A DNA stretch of 64,000 bases from Puniceibacterium sp. IMCC21224 (lineage in GTDB: Bacteria; Pseudomonadota; Alphaproteobacteria; Rhodobacterales; Rhodobacteraceae). Below, piece by piece: positions 55,324-63,619 of the stretch. Positions within the stretch are counted from its first letter, which is position 1; each line of letters opens with the position of its first letter. The notes below the pieces were generated by a model that had not been told where the DNA came from, made no database searches, and worked only from the letters and a program-made list of their open reading frames with translations. The stretch spans positions 2,542,001 through 2,606,000 of the forward strand of contig NZ_LDPY01000001.1 of NCBI RefSeq assembly GCF_001038505.1. Reading direction: 5' to 3'. Both the position numbers and the translations under genes were made by a program.

Positions 55324-56196
55324 ATGCCAATCCAAATCGATCCAAGGCCGTCAGCTGACTGTAACTTGACAGAATGGTCAATTCCGGTGGAGCACAATGA
55401 ACAACTAGTAGAGGCGCTCGCATACTTATATCTTTTTCAAGAGAAGAATGCCCTCAACGTAATTACGGCATTGGAACCCAGACGTAGGCCACCTCGTGGA
55501 AAGGTTGCTCAGAATGTAATTTTAAAACTTACTGCTCCAAAACCTGATCTACTTTTAATAATGACGGATGGAACTAAAGAAGAGCAGAGTGTCGCAACCA
55601 AACGAGCCGCCAAGCAAGTCGAACACCGTGACGGCCTTCTCTTTCAATACTTGTCATGGATTGCGGCACGTTTGTCGATGCCAAATGGCCACTTGACTGC
55701 CCCGCATGTCAGGAGCGCAGACAAAGGCTTCGACGGATTTATCATCGAGATGGATGATATTGGGGAGACACTGAAACGCATCATCCTGTGCGAGGACAAA
55801 GCTTCGATTGCACCCAGATCTTTGATAACAAGCAGCGTTTGGAAAGAAATTAAGTCAATTCGTCTCGGCGAACGAGATGACGAAATTCTTGCCGACCTAA
55901 CTGCACTCGTAAGGCGTGTAGCTGGTCTTGACGATGACAAGGCAGAAGCCATTGTGGATGCGGCATTATGGGAAGAGACCAGACAATTCCGCGTATCGGT
56001 GGCCACCGGGGAGAACATTCGACGTGAGGCAGGTTTCGCACACTTGCTCGAAGGCTTCGGCGGTGTCGCACCGGGAAATATGGAAACTCGCATGGGCGGA
56101 ATACTTGCTTTCCCGGATGTCCGACAAGGATTGAGTGTCTTAGCTGAAGCAATTGCTCGGCGAGTCCGAGCCATCACTGATGAGGCCGCTGAATAA
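55324..56196 (+). CDS. hamA: HamA-like (DUF1837-type) nuclease of a Hachiman/AbpAB-like defence pair
   Basis: About 290 residues. A nuclease-like motif set is visible: D137 in GFDGF and E157-x-K159 in LCEDKAS, the D...ExK pattern reported for HamA effectors. The ATG at 55324 has GGAG nine bases upstream and is preferred over ATG 55309. The gene is followed after one base by a large DExH helicase. In Hachiman, HamA is held inactive by the helicase HamB and degrades DNA when infection disturbs genome integrity. The name is by gene pair and motif; AbpAB is a close alternative. Confidence 0.72.
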   Translation: MPIQIDPRPSADCNLTEWSIPVEHNEQLVEALAYLYLFQEKNALNVITALEPRRRPPRGKVAQNVILKLTAPKPDLLLIMTDGTKEEQSVATKRAAKQVEHRDGLLFQYLSWIAARLSMPNGHLTAPHVRSADKGFDGFIIEMDDIGETLKRIILCEDKASIAPRSLITSSVWKEIKSIRLGERDDEILADLTALVRRVAGLDDDKAEAIVDAALWEETRQFRVSVATGENIRREAGFAHLLEGFGGVAPGNMETRMGGILAFPDVRQGLSVLAEAIARRVRAITDEAAE

Positions 56197-56197
56197 C

Positions 56198-59100
56198 ATG
56201 TATGACGATAGCACCAGACGCCTCTTGCAGGCCGCACCAAATCTCGATGGACTCGACGCGGCCGTCATGGATGAGCTTTTAACACAGGCACATATTGCCC
56301 TGGCAACTGCGCGAGTGGAAGCACAGGACGATGGGGCGGCGATTCAGACACTTGATCGTGTCCGCAGACTTGCCGCGACCTTTGAGGCGTATGTTGTGCT
56401 GGGACTGAAACCAGATCAAACCCGTGCTGCAGCTTTCGTCGCAGCCAGCGCACATCAGATCATTGCCCAGACAGCTGACCGACGAGGACAAAACGCCACG
56501 CTTCTTTCGAGCGATGCGGTGGATGCGACCCTTTCAAGCACACTTCTTTTTTTGATTGCCGAACGCACTGCGGATGCTGCAGAGGCCGCAGTTCGGCTAA
56601 AGGCAAAGGGTGAAAAAAGTGCCGTAAGGCGATCTCTAATTTTAACTGTGCGAGAGTTTGCACGTAACGATTTGGAAAAAGTAACTGAACGTGATCTTGA
56701 TTCAGACACCATTTCCGACGGCGAAAGTCGTGAGATCGCAACCGACCTTCTTTACCGAGAATGCACACATGCAATACGTTTGCTGGCATGTGAAGCTATA
56801 GGCAAGGGAGAGCCAGGCGTCGAGGAGGCAGACCCTGTGCTTCAACATCTCAACCGCGTTGTGGAATTGGCCTTGGCGACCGAGGATGCCGCAATCGGTG
56901 AAATCTCTGGACCCATCCACTTCAACTTTGCCGGCCCCTACCACTTGGCAAATCTGATTTACAGACTGGTAGGGGGAGTGCGAAGCGCGATGTTGATAAC
57001 AACGCCTTCCCCTTCTGGCGCTAATCCTCAGGCATGGCAGAGTTGGCTGGAAACGCAGGCGAGGGCTCGCCCTTTTCTATGGACAAACCATCTAAAAGCT
57101 GTGGGGTCTGGTTATTTAGACCGAGGAAGGTCGATGGTGATGACCTCTCCAACCGGGTCCGGGAAAACAACCTTGTCGGTGCTAAAAATTGCAGCAACCA
57201 GATGTGCAAATGAGAGCGTCATTTATTTGGCTCCCACACACGCATTGGTTGACCAGGTGGAGACTGACCTCTCCGGTGAAGTTGGCAACTTGGAGACAAC
57301 CAGCGTTGAAGAATTAGACTTGGACGATATCGGTGACAGGCTGCCAGCAGTATCAGTAATGACACCTGAGAGATGTCTTGCACTTTTAGGTGCGGCACCC
57401 GAATTGTTCGATCAGGTTGGCCTTCTTGTATTTGACGAGTTCCATTTAATCGGAGCGTCCGGTGTCGACGGCCTGGCTGCAGCTGATGGGCGCGCAGTCG
57501 ATGCTATGCTGGCTCTAATGACATTCATCGCCCGCCGTCCCAACGCTGATCTGCTCCTGCTTTCAGCTATGGTTTCTAATGGTCGGGAGATTTCTGATTG
57601 GCTTGGACAAATCACCAACCGGAACGTTGACGTCTTCGACGACCCCTGGAAACCTACTCGGCAGCTTCGCTCCTGTGTTATATACGACCGTGGTGAAGTT
57701 TCCGCCGCCTCCTTAGAAGCCCTCGCCAAAGAGACCGCAACAGCCCGAGAAACTGTTCCAGCCCGTCCGTATGGACTCTTTTCCCTTGTTGCCGGATGGC
57801 ATCCCACTCGGACAGAGAAACTCGTCGTCCGCCCTCTTACCGACCGGACGCCACCGCTTAAACAAACTCCTGCTGGCCGATTGAAATCAAACCGAAATGT
57901 TGTAGCTGCGGAAATTGCCTCAGACTTTGCGGCAGCGGGCAAGCGAGTGATTGTTTTCTGTGAAAATCCAGGGGCATGTTCCAGCGTGGCACGGACGGTA
58001 AATAGTCTTGTTGAAACCGCCAACATTCCATTGGATGAGACCCAAGCAGCTTTGCAAGAAGCAATCCTCATCGATATTGGGTCTCCCGATGCGGCTTTCA
58101 GTGCAGCCGACAAACGGGCGACTGTTCATCACGGCGATCTGCTTCCTATAGAGCGGCGCCTAACAGAAAGTGTGTTTCGAGCCCATGGACGAACAAGCGA
58201 TCCCGATCTAGGCCTCAGTGTTATTGCTGCAACATCAACGATTGCGCAGGGGCTGAATCTACCGTGTGACGTCGTCATCTTGGCCGGGACGGATCGAAGC
58301 ACCGCTGATGATCCGAGCGGCAACCCTCGATCTGACTTGCAGCCACACGAAATCCTCAACGCTCTCGGCCGCGCCGGACGAGCGGCCTATGCCGCCACGG
58401 GTGTTGCGATAGTGGTTCCAGCCTATGTGATACCTGTCGATACGACAAATGTTCGGCTTCACCCCCTGCAAGCACCACTTCCCATCGTTTTCTCTGGGCA
58501 AGATGCCTGCGACGCCATTCTTGACCCAATTGCGATGTTGCTCGACCAAATCGAAATCGATGGGGATACTGACCCTCGGACTCAAGCAATGATACGTAGA
58601 CTTACTGCGGTCACCGAGGATGGCAACACGGGATTTGATCGAGTTGCCAAATCATCTCTTGGGTTTCACGTTCGGCGCGCCAGAAATGAAGATGAAGCCG
58701 ATGAATGGCTGGAAGCACGCCGGGGAGCACTTGCTGCTGCGGCTGCCCGCCTCGTTGATCCACCAGTATTAGACTGGCAGCAGGATCTGGCCGTTCGAAA
58801 CGGCGTCCCCCCAGAAATCATCGAACGTTTGAATGCGGCCTTATCAGTTGCTCCAATTGCTGCGACGACAACGACGGATTGGATATCTTGGCTCCTCGAT
58901 AGTGCGGTGAAAAGCCCCAAAGATCTCACGCTGTTCATTCGAAAAGCATCACTTGATACGGTTTTCAACCGTTCTTGGAAGAACCATCCCGACCCTGCAG
59001 CGGCTACTGGTCCAGTAGTGGAAGCCATTAAAACCATGGCCTCAATGTGGTGTGCAGGTCGGTCTCTAATCGAGATCGAGGCCTTCGTTCTAGCTTTCGT

Positions 59101-59488
59101 TCAAGCGAATGAAGTTAACATCACACAACCGGCACGCAGGTCGAAAACTGCGCAACGTGCGAGAAGGTTTGCAATTCGCATCCTTCCGGACATCGGCTTT
59201 CTTTGTGGCCTTTTTGCTCAAATCGTAGCACATCGGGAACTTGAGGATAATTCAGCAACACAGCAGATAGTCCCGATGCTTCAACGTATGATCAAGGCAG
59301 GGGACCATGACCGTCATCAGGCGATACTACGCCTTGAGGCAAGGGACCCATCACGAGTGCGCTCATTTAAGTCCTGCGAGGATATGAGACCTCGGTTCAC
59401 GGCAGGTCCGATGGATACAATTGAAGTCGTTCAAAATGACATTCGCACTGGGATCGCAATCCAAATGTTTAGTGCTCTGGACCCATGA
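56198..59488 (+). CDS. hamB: HamB-like Ski2-type DExH helicase
   Basis: A large superfamily 2 helicase of 1096 residues from ATG 56198; upstream in-frame starts would overlap hamA further. Walker A SPTGSGKTT is at about residue 318 and the DEFH box at about 412. The Ia motif APTHALVDQVE and the C-terminal helicase motifs TSTIAQGLNLP and ALGRAGRAAY are also present. Winged-helix/helical extensions follow the helicase core, as in Ski2-like helicases. Paired with HamA, it fits a Hachiman DNA-damage sensor. The stop is 55 bases before the element's right terminal block. Confidence 0.82.
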   Translation: MYDDSTRRLLQAAPNLDGLDAAVMDELLTQAHIALATARVEAQDDGAAIQTLDRVRRLAATFEAYVVLGLKPDQTRAAAFVAASAHQIIAQTADRRGQNATLLSSDAVDATLSSTLLFLIAERTADAAEAAVRLKAKGEKSAVRRSLILTVREFARNDLEKVTERDLDSDTISDGESREIATDLLYRECTHAIRLLACEAIGKGEPGVEEADPVLQHLNRVVELALATEDAAIGEISGPIHFNFAGPYHLANLIYRLVGGVRSAMLITTPSPSGANPQAWQSWLETQARARPFLWTNHLKAVGSGYLDRGRSMVMTSPTGSGKTTLSVLKIAATRCANESVIYLAPTHALVDQVETDLSGEVGNLETTSVEELDLDDIGDRLPAVSVMTPERCLALLGAAPELFDQVGLLVFDEFHLIGASGVDGLAAADGRAVDAMLALMTFIARRPNADLLLLSAMVSNGREISDWLGQITNRNVDVFDDPWKPTRQLRSCVIYDRGEVSAASLEALAKETATARETVPARPYGLFSLVAGWHPTRTEKLVVRPLTDRTPPLKQTPAGRLKSNRNVVAAEIASDFAAAGKRVIVFCENPGACSSVARTVNSLVETANIPLDETQAALQEAILIDIGSPDAAFSAADKRATVHHGDLLPIERRLTESVFRAHGRTSDPDLGLSVIAATSTIAQGLNLPCDVVILAGTDRSTADDPSGNPRSDLQPHEILNALGRAGRAAYAATGVAIVVPAYVIPVDTTNVRLHPLQAPLPIVFSGQDACDAILDPIAMLLDQIEIDGDTDPRTQAMIRRLTAVTEDGNTGFDRVAKSSLGFHVRRARNEDEADEWLEARRGALAAAAARLVDPPVLDWQQDLAVRNGVPPEIIERLNAALSVAPIAATTTTDWISWLLDSAVKSPKDLTLFIRKASLDTVFNRSWKNHPDPAAATGPVVEAIKTMASMWCAGRSLIEIEAFVLAFVQANEVNITQPARRSKTAQRARRFAIRILPDIGFLCGLFAQIVAHRELEDNSATQQIVPMLQRMIKAGDHDRHQAILRLEARDPSRVRSFKSCEDMRPRFTAGPMDTIEVVQNDIRTGIAIQMFSALDP

Positions 59489-59543
59489 AATACAACGCTC
59501 GGTGCATCTGATGCATTACATCTGCCATCAAGAACGCGCTTTT

Positions 59544-59568
59544 TGTGAATATTATCTTAGCATTTACA
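59544..59568 (+). repeat. Right terminal block of the Tn7-like element
   Basis: TGTGAATATTATC and CATTTACA frame a 25-base dyad that mirrors the left block at 38159-38183. It falls in the 99-base gap between the hamB and HNH genes. A further GTGCATCTGATG motif at 59502-59513 lies just inside. Confidence 0.6.
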
Positions 59569-59587
59569 AGTCAGACTATTTTGCCGA

Positions 59588-60172
59588 TCATGCTTCCAAC
59601 TCGGCGTCCCAATAAAGGTAGTCCATCCAGCTGTCGTGCAAATGGTTAGGGGGAAACTTGCGACCCATGTTCAGCAGTTCCTGAGCCGCCGGCGGACGCG
59701 GTGGTTTGCATAAGGACATTCCTGATTGGCGCAGGCTCTTGGAGCCTTTGCGCAGATTGCAGGGTGAACACGCCGCAACCACGTTCTGCCAAGATGTGAT
59801 CCCACCCGCCGCGCGCGGCACAACGTGATCAAAGGTCAGATCCCCCTTGCTGCCACAATACTGGCAGCGGAATTCGTCGCGCAGAAATAGATTAAAGCGC
59901 GTGAAGGCCACCCGCTTTTGGGGTTTTACGTAATCTTTAAGCACCACCACGCTGGGAATCCGCAGCGTCATCGAAGGGCTTCGCACCACCTCGTCATATT
60001 CCGACACGATATCCACCCTGTCGAGAAAGGCCGCCTTGACCGCCTCTTGCCAGGGCCAAAGGCTGAGCGGGTAATACGACAGCGGCCTGTAATCTGCATT
60101 CAGCACCAACGCCGGGTGCTGTTTGAGCGCCCCCGGTTCCCGCACAAATACCGTTCTGAAATCACCGTTCAT
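59588..60172 (-). CDS. HNH endonuclease family protein
   Basis: A 194-residue protein with a central HNH nuclease domain. Zinc cysteines lie in CQYCGSKG and CSPCNLRKG, and the catalytic HNH core is DHVVPRAAGGITSWQNVV. It is a widespread chromosomal HNH protein of alphaproteobacteria and probably not part of the mobile element; its stop is 19 bases from the right terminal block. Function in the cell is not defined. Confidence 0.9.
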   Translation of the reverse strand: MNGDFRTVFVREPGALKQHPALVLNADYRPLSYYPLSLWPWQEAVKAAFLDRVDIVSEYDEVVRSPSMTLRIPSVVVLKDYVKPQKRVAFTRFNLFLRDEFRCQYCGSKGDLTFDHVVPRAAGGITSWQNVVAACSPCNLRKGSKSLRQSGMSLCKPPRPPAAQELLNMGRKFPPNHLHDSWMDYLYWDAELEA

Positions 60173-60365
60173 GGAGGACGTATCTCCTGCCCTGACTGAC
60201 CTTTGCAGTACCGCAGGGACAAGATATCCTGCCCTTGCGTAAGGACACTATATCTCGCGGAACAGGCCTGACAAGCCCCGCAACATGCTGTGTCGGGTGC
60301 ACGATTACGAGACCGAGGTAACGCCCATATGACAGGCACGTGGCCCAAAGCGGCCGCCCGGATGT

Positions 60366-61487
60366 TCACGCACTTTCGAGCTCGGCGGGCAAATCTGCGG
60401 CCAGGGATGCGCGAATATGGTCGATCAGACTGCTTTGACCACAACACCTGCCATCGTGCCCCGTTTCATATTTTTGCGCGATGTAGCGGTCATGCGGACA
60501 ACCACCGTTGCATGTGGTGTAATTCGGACAGGATTTCAGCCGCTCCAACCGCCGGGCCTCATCAGCGATCAGCGTGCGAAAGGCCGTGTCCTGCCGGATC
60601 GCGGTGAAATCAGTTTCCAGGATGTTGCCCAGCCGGTAGGCGGGGTCGCCAACGTATTTGTCACAATGATAAATGTCGCCCTCCGGCTCAATATGATAGT
60701 TTTCGCCGATACAGCCACCCGACAGGGTGCAAACCTGCGGGTTGCCCTTCATCAGCGACCGCAGCAGCCCGTCCAGTTCGCGCACTTTGATCGTCGGATC
60801 GTCCAGCGCGTACCAGTGATCAAAGATATCCTTCATAAACGACTCATACCGCGCCATGGGAAAGAAATCCGTGGTCGCCGCCTCGCCGCTGTAATGCCCC
60901 GGAATGTTGTCCGGCACAGCCGGCAGGAACGAGAAATTCCGCACCCCCAGCTCACCGACAATAAAGTCGAAAATCTGCTTTGGTGACAACTTTCCGGTGT
61001 GCCGGTTCAGCACCATCAGGATGCCAAAGTTCAGATCATGCTCCCGCGCCATCGCGATGTTCGCCTTGACCTGATCAAAACTGCTGCGCCCGTCGGCGTG
61101 GCTGCGGGTCATATCGTGGATCTCGCGCGGGCCGTCGATGCTGATGCCCAGGGTGAATTTGTGCTTGCGCAGAAACGCGCACCATTCCGGTGTCAGGATG
61201 GTACCGTTGGTCTGGATCGAGTTGATCACATATTGCCCCGGTTGCAGAAATTCCTTTTGCAGCGCCATGGTCTTGCGAAAAAAATCCATACCCAAAAGCA
61301 GCGGCTCACCACCGTGCCAGATGAAATTGACCAGCCGCTGGTCGGGCGTTTGCAGGGCGCGGGCGACCAGATGGGCCAGCACCTCAAAGCTGATGGGACG
61401 ACCTCTGGACCGCCAGTCATGGCAATACGAACAGCGCAGGTTGCATTTGCGGGTGGTCTTGACGATCAGGTTCAGCGTCGCGGTCAT
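60366..61487 (-). CDS. Radical SAM/SPASM enzyme (anaerobic sulfatase maturase-like)
   Basis: A 373-residue radical SAM protein. The SAM iron-sulfur motif CNLRCSYC (C15, C19, C22) opens the barrel. The C-terminal SPASM region has cysteines in VCTLSGGCIGENY, HCDKY, SCPNYTTCNGGCPH and RCCG for auxiliary clusters. It resembles sulfatase-maturating and RiPP-modifying enzymes. The ATG at 61487 has a strong AAGGAGG upstream. No sulfatase is nearby; the upstream 142-residue gene with Trp-X-Arg repeats, 78 bases away on the same strand, is the obvious candidate substrate. Confidence 0.88.
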   Translation of the reverse strand: MTATLNLIVKTTRKCNLRCSYCHDWRSRGRPISFEVLAHLVARALQTPDQRLVNFIWHGGEPLLLGMDFFRKTMALQKEFLQPGQYVINSIQTNGTILTPEWCAFLRKHKFTLGISIDGPREIHDMTRSHADGRSSFDQVKANIAMAREHDLNFGILMVLNRHTGKLSPKQIFDFIVGELGVRNFSFLPAVPDNIPGHYSGEAATTDFFPMARYESFMKDIFDHWYALDDPTIKVRELDGLLRSLMKGNPQVCTLSGGCIGENYHIEPEGDIYHCDKYVGDPAYRLGNILETDFTAIRQDTAFRTLIADEARRLERLKSCPNYTTCNGGCPHDRYIAQKYETGHDGRCCGQSSLIDHIRASLAADLPAELESA

Positions 61488-61565
61488 AGCGCGCCTCCTT
61501 GAAAATGAATTGCGGGGAAATACGATGTCCCGCGCCAGAACCTGCCCGGCGCGGGACGGGATGGA

Positions 61566-61994
61566 TCAGCGCGACAAACCGCGCAGACGCTTCATCAGAT
61601 CGACCTCACCAGCCGAGAAATTCACCCGTTCAAAGATCTCTTCGAACCGGTTCAGCGGTGTTTGCGCGAATTCAAAACCCCAGACGATACGCGCCCAAAG
61701 CCGGAACCAGATCCGAAACCAGATCCGAAGATTGAGGTATTGCAGCGTGGCATCCTCAAGCGCCCTGCCCTCGCGGTCGACCTTGATCTGGCCGCGCAGT
61801 TGTGACGGCACTCGCTCGCCCTGCTGAAACGACATCTCAAAATCTGGCTTGTCGATCTCGGCACCCTTGCGTTCCAACATGATGGCATCTGCCACCTCTG
61901 CGACCAGACGCTTGCCTAAATCAAGCTGCGCGTCCTTGTCCTTGGCAAGTTTTTCAACGGCGTCGACCTGTTTGGAAAATTCTTCTTCGGTCAT
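61566..61994 (-). CDS. 142-residue protein with tandem Trp-X-Arg repeats, candidate radical SAM substrate
   Basis: A 142-residue protein. A charged N-terminal helical part (MTEEEFSKQVDAVEKLAKDK) leads to a short tandem repeat, RIWFRIWFRLWARIVW (residues 90-105), holding three consecutive Trp-X-Arg triplets (W92-F-R94, W96-F-R98, W100-A-R102). At DNA level the unit CGGATCTGGTT is repeated in tandem. A 37-residue tail follows. The ATG at 61994 has AGGAG upstream. Trp-X-Arg triplets next to a radical SAM/SPASM gene suggest a cyclophane-type peptide precursor, but the mid-protein position is unusual. A membrane-binding amphipathic helix is the alternative. Confidence 0.7.
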   Translation of the reverse strand: MTEEEFSKQVDAVEKLAKDKDAQLDLGKRLVAEVADAIMLERKGAEIDKPDFEMSFQQGERVPSQLRGQIKVDREGRALEDATLQYLNLRIWFRIWFRLWARIVWGFEFAQTPLNRFEEIFERVNFSAGEVDLMKRLRGLSR

Positions 61995-62306
61995 GATAAA
62001 TCTCCTAAATGTTGATTAAAATTCGTCGCGGTTTGAAAAATGATTACGACACAAATAGGCTGAAATAAGCCGCGCCGTGTTGCGGACTGAAGCATAAAAC
62101 GCTGAGTCGCACAACTTGGGGACGATACGAACGGCCAAAATTCGCCCATACCGACAGCCTTCACCACCCAGACAACGAAGATGTCAGGACGTTAAATCCG
62201 CACGCCAATAGCACACGCGTTCAATCTGGATGGGTGCAGAAACCGTTACTTTTGAAAAGATACGCGGCAGAGCCATTGCTAAACTGCCGCGCGTCTCAGT
62301 CCGGCG
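61995..62306. other. Intergenic region upstream of the Trp-X-Arg gene
   Basis: About 310 bases between the esterase gene and the Trp-X-Arg gene, both on the minus strand. It is AT-richer near 62000-62060, where a promoter for the two-gene unit is likely. No clear hexamers, RNA gene or operator were identified. Confidence 0.45.
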
Positions 62307-62972
62307 TTACAGACCGCATTTGTCGCGCATAAACGCCAGTGCCACCGACAAGCCGTCTGGCGCGATGCCATGGCCGGTGCCCTTCATCACGTGGGCAAAG
62401 ACCTCTTTCCAGCCGGCCCCCTGCAACGTCTCGGCAGCCTGCGGCATGGATTGCACCGGCACAACTTCGTCCGCGTCGCCATGCACCAGCAGCACCGGCG
62501 GACGGCAAACCACCTCATCAACCAGCAACTCTGGCTGCAACAGACGTCCGGAAAAGGCAACGATGCCGGCCACCGGATCCTCGCGCCGCGGTGCGACATG
62601 CAGCGACATCATTGTGCCCTGCGAGAACCCAAACAGCACGACCTGCTCGGGTAGCAGATCCTCGTCCACCATCAGCGCATCCAGAAATGCATCCAGATCG
62701 GCAGCAGCGGTGCGCATACCTGCTTCGGCCTCTTCTTCGCTCGATCCGTCGATCCAGGGGATCGGGAACCACTGAAACCCCATCGGCGATCCGGCGCAAT
62801 CCTCGGGCGCGTCGGGTGCCACAAACAGCGTGTCCGGCAGATGCTCGCCCAGCTGATCGGCCAGCCCCAGCAGATCGGCCCCATTGGCGCCATAGCCGTG
62901 AAGGAACACGACACAAGAGTGTATCTCGCCCGAGACCGGCTCTTTGCGTTCAGCCTGAAGAACCCGTGTCAT
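62307..62972 (-). CDS. Alpha/beta hydrolase, carboxylesterase/phospholipase type
   Basis: A 221-residue hydrolase of the dienelactone hydrolase/phospholipase-carboxylesterase family. The nucleophile elbow GFSQG, an acid in VHGDADEVVP and the catalytic His in GTGHGIAPDG complete the triad; the oxyanion HGYGANG is near the N-terminus. I use ATG 62972, which overlaps the glycosylase stop by 4 bases. It probably acts on short-chain esters or lysophospholipids. Confidence 0.9.
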   Translation of the reverse strand: MTRVLQAERKEPVSGEIHSCVVFLHGYGANGADLLGLADQLGEHLPDTLFVAPDAPEDCAGSPMGFQWFPIPWIDGSSEEEAEAGMRTAAADLDAFLDALMVDEDLLPEQVVLFGFSQGTMMSLHVAPRREDPVAGIVAFSGRLLQPELLVDEVVCRPPVLLVHGDADEVVPVQSMPQAAETLQGAGWKEVFAHVMKGTGHGIAPDGLSVALAFMRDKCGL

Positions 62973-63619
62973 GAAATGCCCTCTCGTTGTTTTTCCACAT
63001 GGTAGTAGGCCCAGAGCGTACGCGCCGCAACCGATCTCCAAGGGCTCCAGGCCTCGGCCATCTGGCGCAGATCGCGGTCGCGGGGCCGCTCGGGCAGATC
63101 AAACAGCAGACGCGCGCCCTCCTGCAAGGCCAGATCGCCGGGGGCAAAGACATCCGCCCGCCCAAGGCTGAACATTGCATAAATTTCCGCCGTCCATATG
63201 CCGATGCCGGTGACGGCTGTCAGGCGTTTGATCACTTCGTCCGTCGGGCAGTCACGCAGCGCGACAAAATCAATCCGTGCCTCGGCCAGCGCACGGGCAT
63301 AGCGGGCCTTTTGCCGGCTCAGCCCCAAACCGCGCAGGGTCTCATCGTCGGTGTCCAGGATCACGTCCGGGGTTGTACAATTCGCCGCCTCTAGCCGGGC
63401 CCAGATCGCGCGGGCGCTGGCGACGCTGACCTGTTGGCTGAGAATGGCGCTGAGCAACTGGTCAAAGCCGTCATCGCGCAGCCGCAATGGCAGCGGGCCC
63501 GTGACCTCAAGCGCGCGGGCAAAGCGGGGTTCCGATGCAGCCAGCCACGCCGCCCCTTCGGCGACGCAGGCATCCGAGACAATGACCCGTTCAATACCGC
63601 GTGTTTCTGTTCCGGTCAT
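62969..63619 (-). CDS. DNA-3-methyladenine glycosylase (AlkA-like, HhH-GPD)
   Basis: A 216-residue base-excision glycosylase that removes alkylated purines. The helix-hairpin-helix is LTAVTGIGIWTAEIY, followed by the catalytic aspartate region FAPGDLALQEG. LLSAILSQQVSVASA also fits the AlkA group. The ATG at 63619 overlaps the cobK stop (ATGA); a slightly earlier start is possible. It is translationally linked with cobK before it and the esterase after it. Confidence 0.92.
   Translation of the reverse strand: MTGTETRGIERVIVSDACVAEGAAWLAASEPRFARALEVTGPLPLRLRDDGFDQLLSAILSQQVSVASARAIWARLEAANCTTPDVILDTDDETLRGLGLSRQKARYARALAEARIDFVALRDCPTDEVIKRLTAVTGIGIWTAEIYAMFSLGRADVFAPGDLALQEGARLLFDLPERPRDRDLRQMAEAWSPWRSVAARTLWAYYHVEKQREGIS

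Larger units (their letters stand above)
38159..59568. mobile_element. Tn7-like element (tnsABC-tniQ) carrying a defence cargo
   Basis: A 21.4-kb segment bracketed by related 25-bp blocks (38159-38183 and 59544-59568). The blocks share 19 of 25 bases in direct alignment, with conserved arms TGTGAATA and CATTTACA and a divergent centre. Because each is an imperfect dyad, the outer 14 bases also match in inverted orientation at 10 of 14 positions (TGTGAATACTATGG, TGTAAATGCTAAGA). An inner 19-base motif is shared in inverted orientation (38269-38287 and 59502-59520, 16 of 19). No 5-bp target duplication is seen (CATTT on the left, AGTCA on the right). Contents: tniQ, tnsC, tnsB and tnsA leftward, then type I restriction-modification and Hachiman-like genes rightward. 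The exact borders remain a proposal. Confidence 0.7.

Noticed and set aside
38154..59573. A 5-bp target duplication flanking the element
   Set aside because: The bases next to the proposed ends (CATTT and AGTCA) do not match, so I do not claim a duplication.
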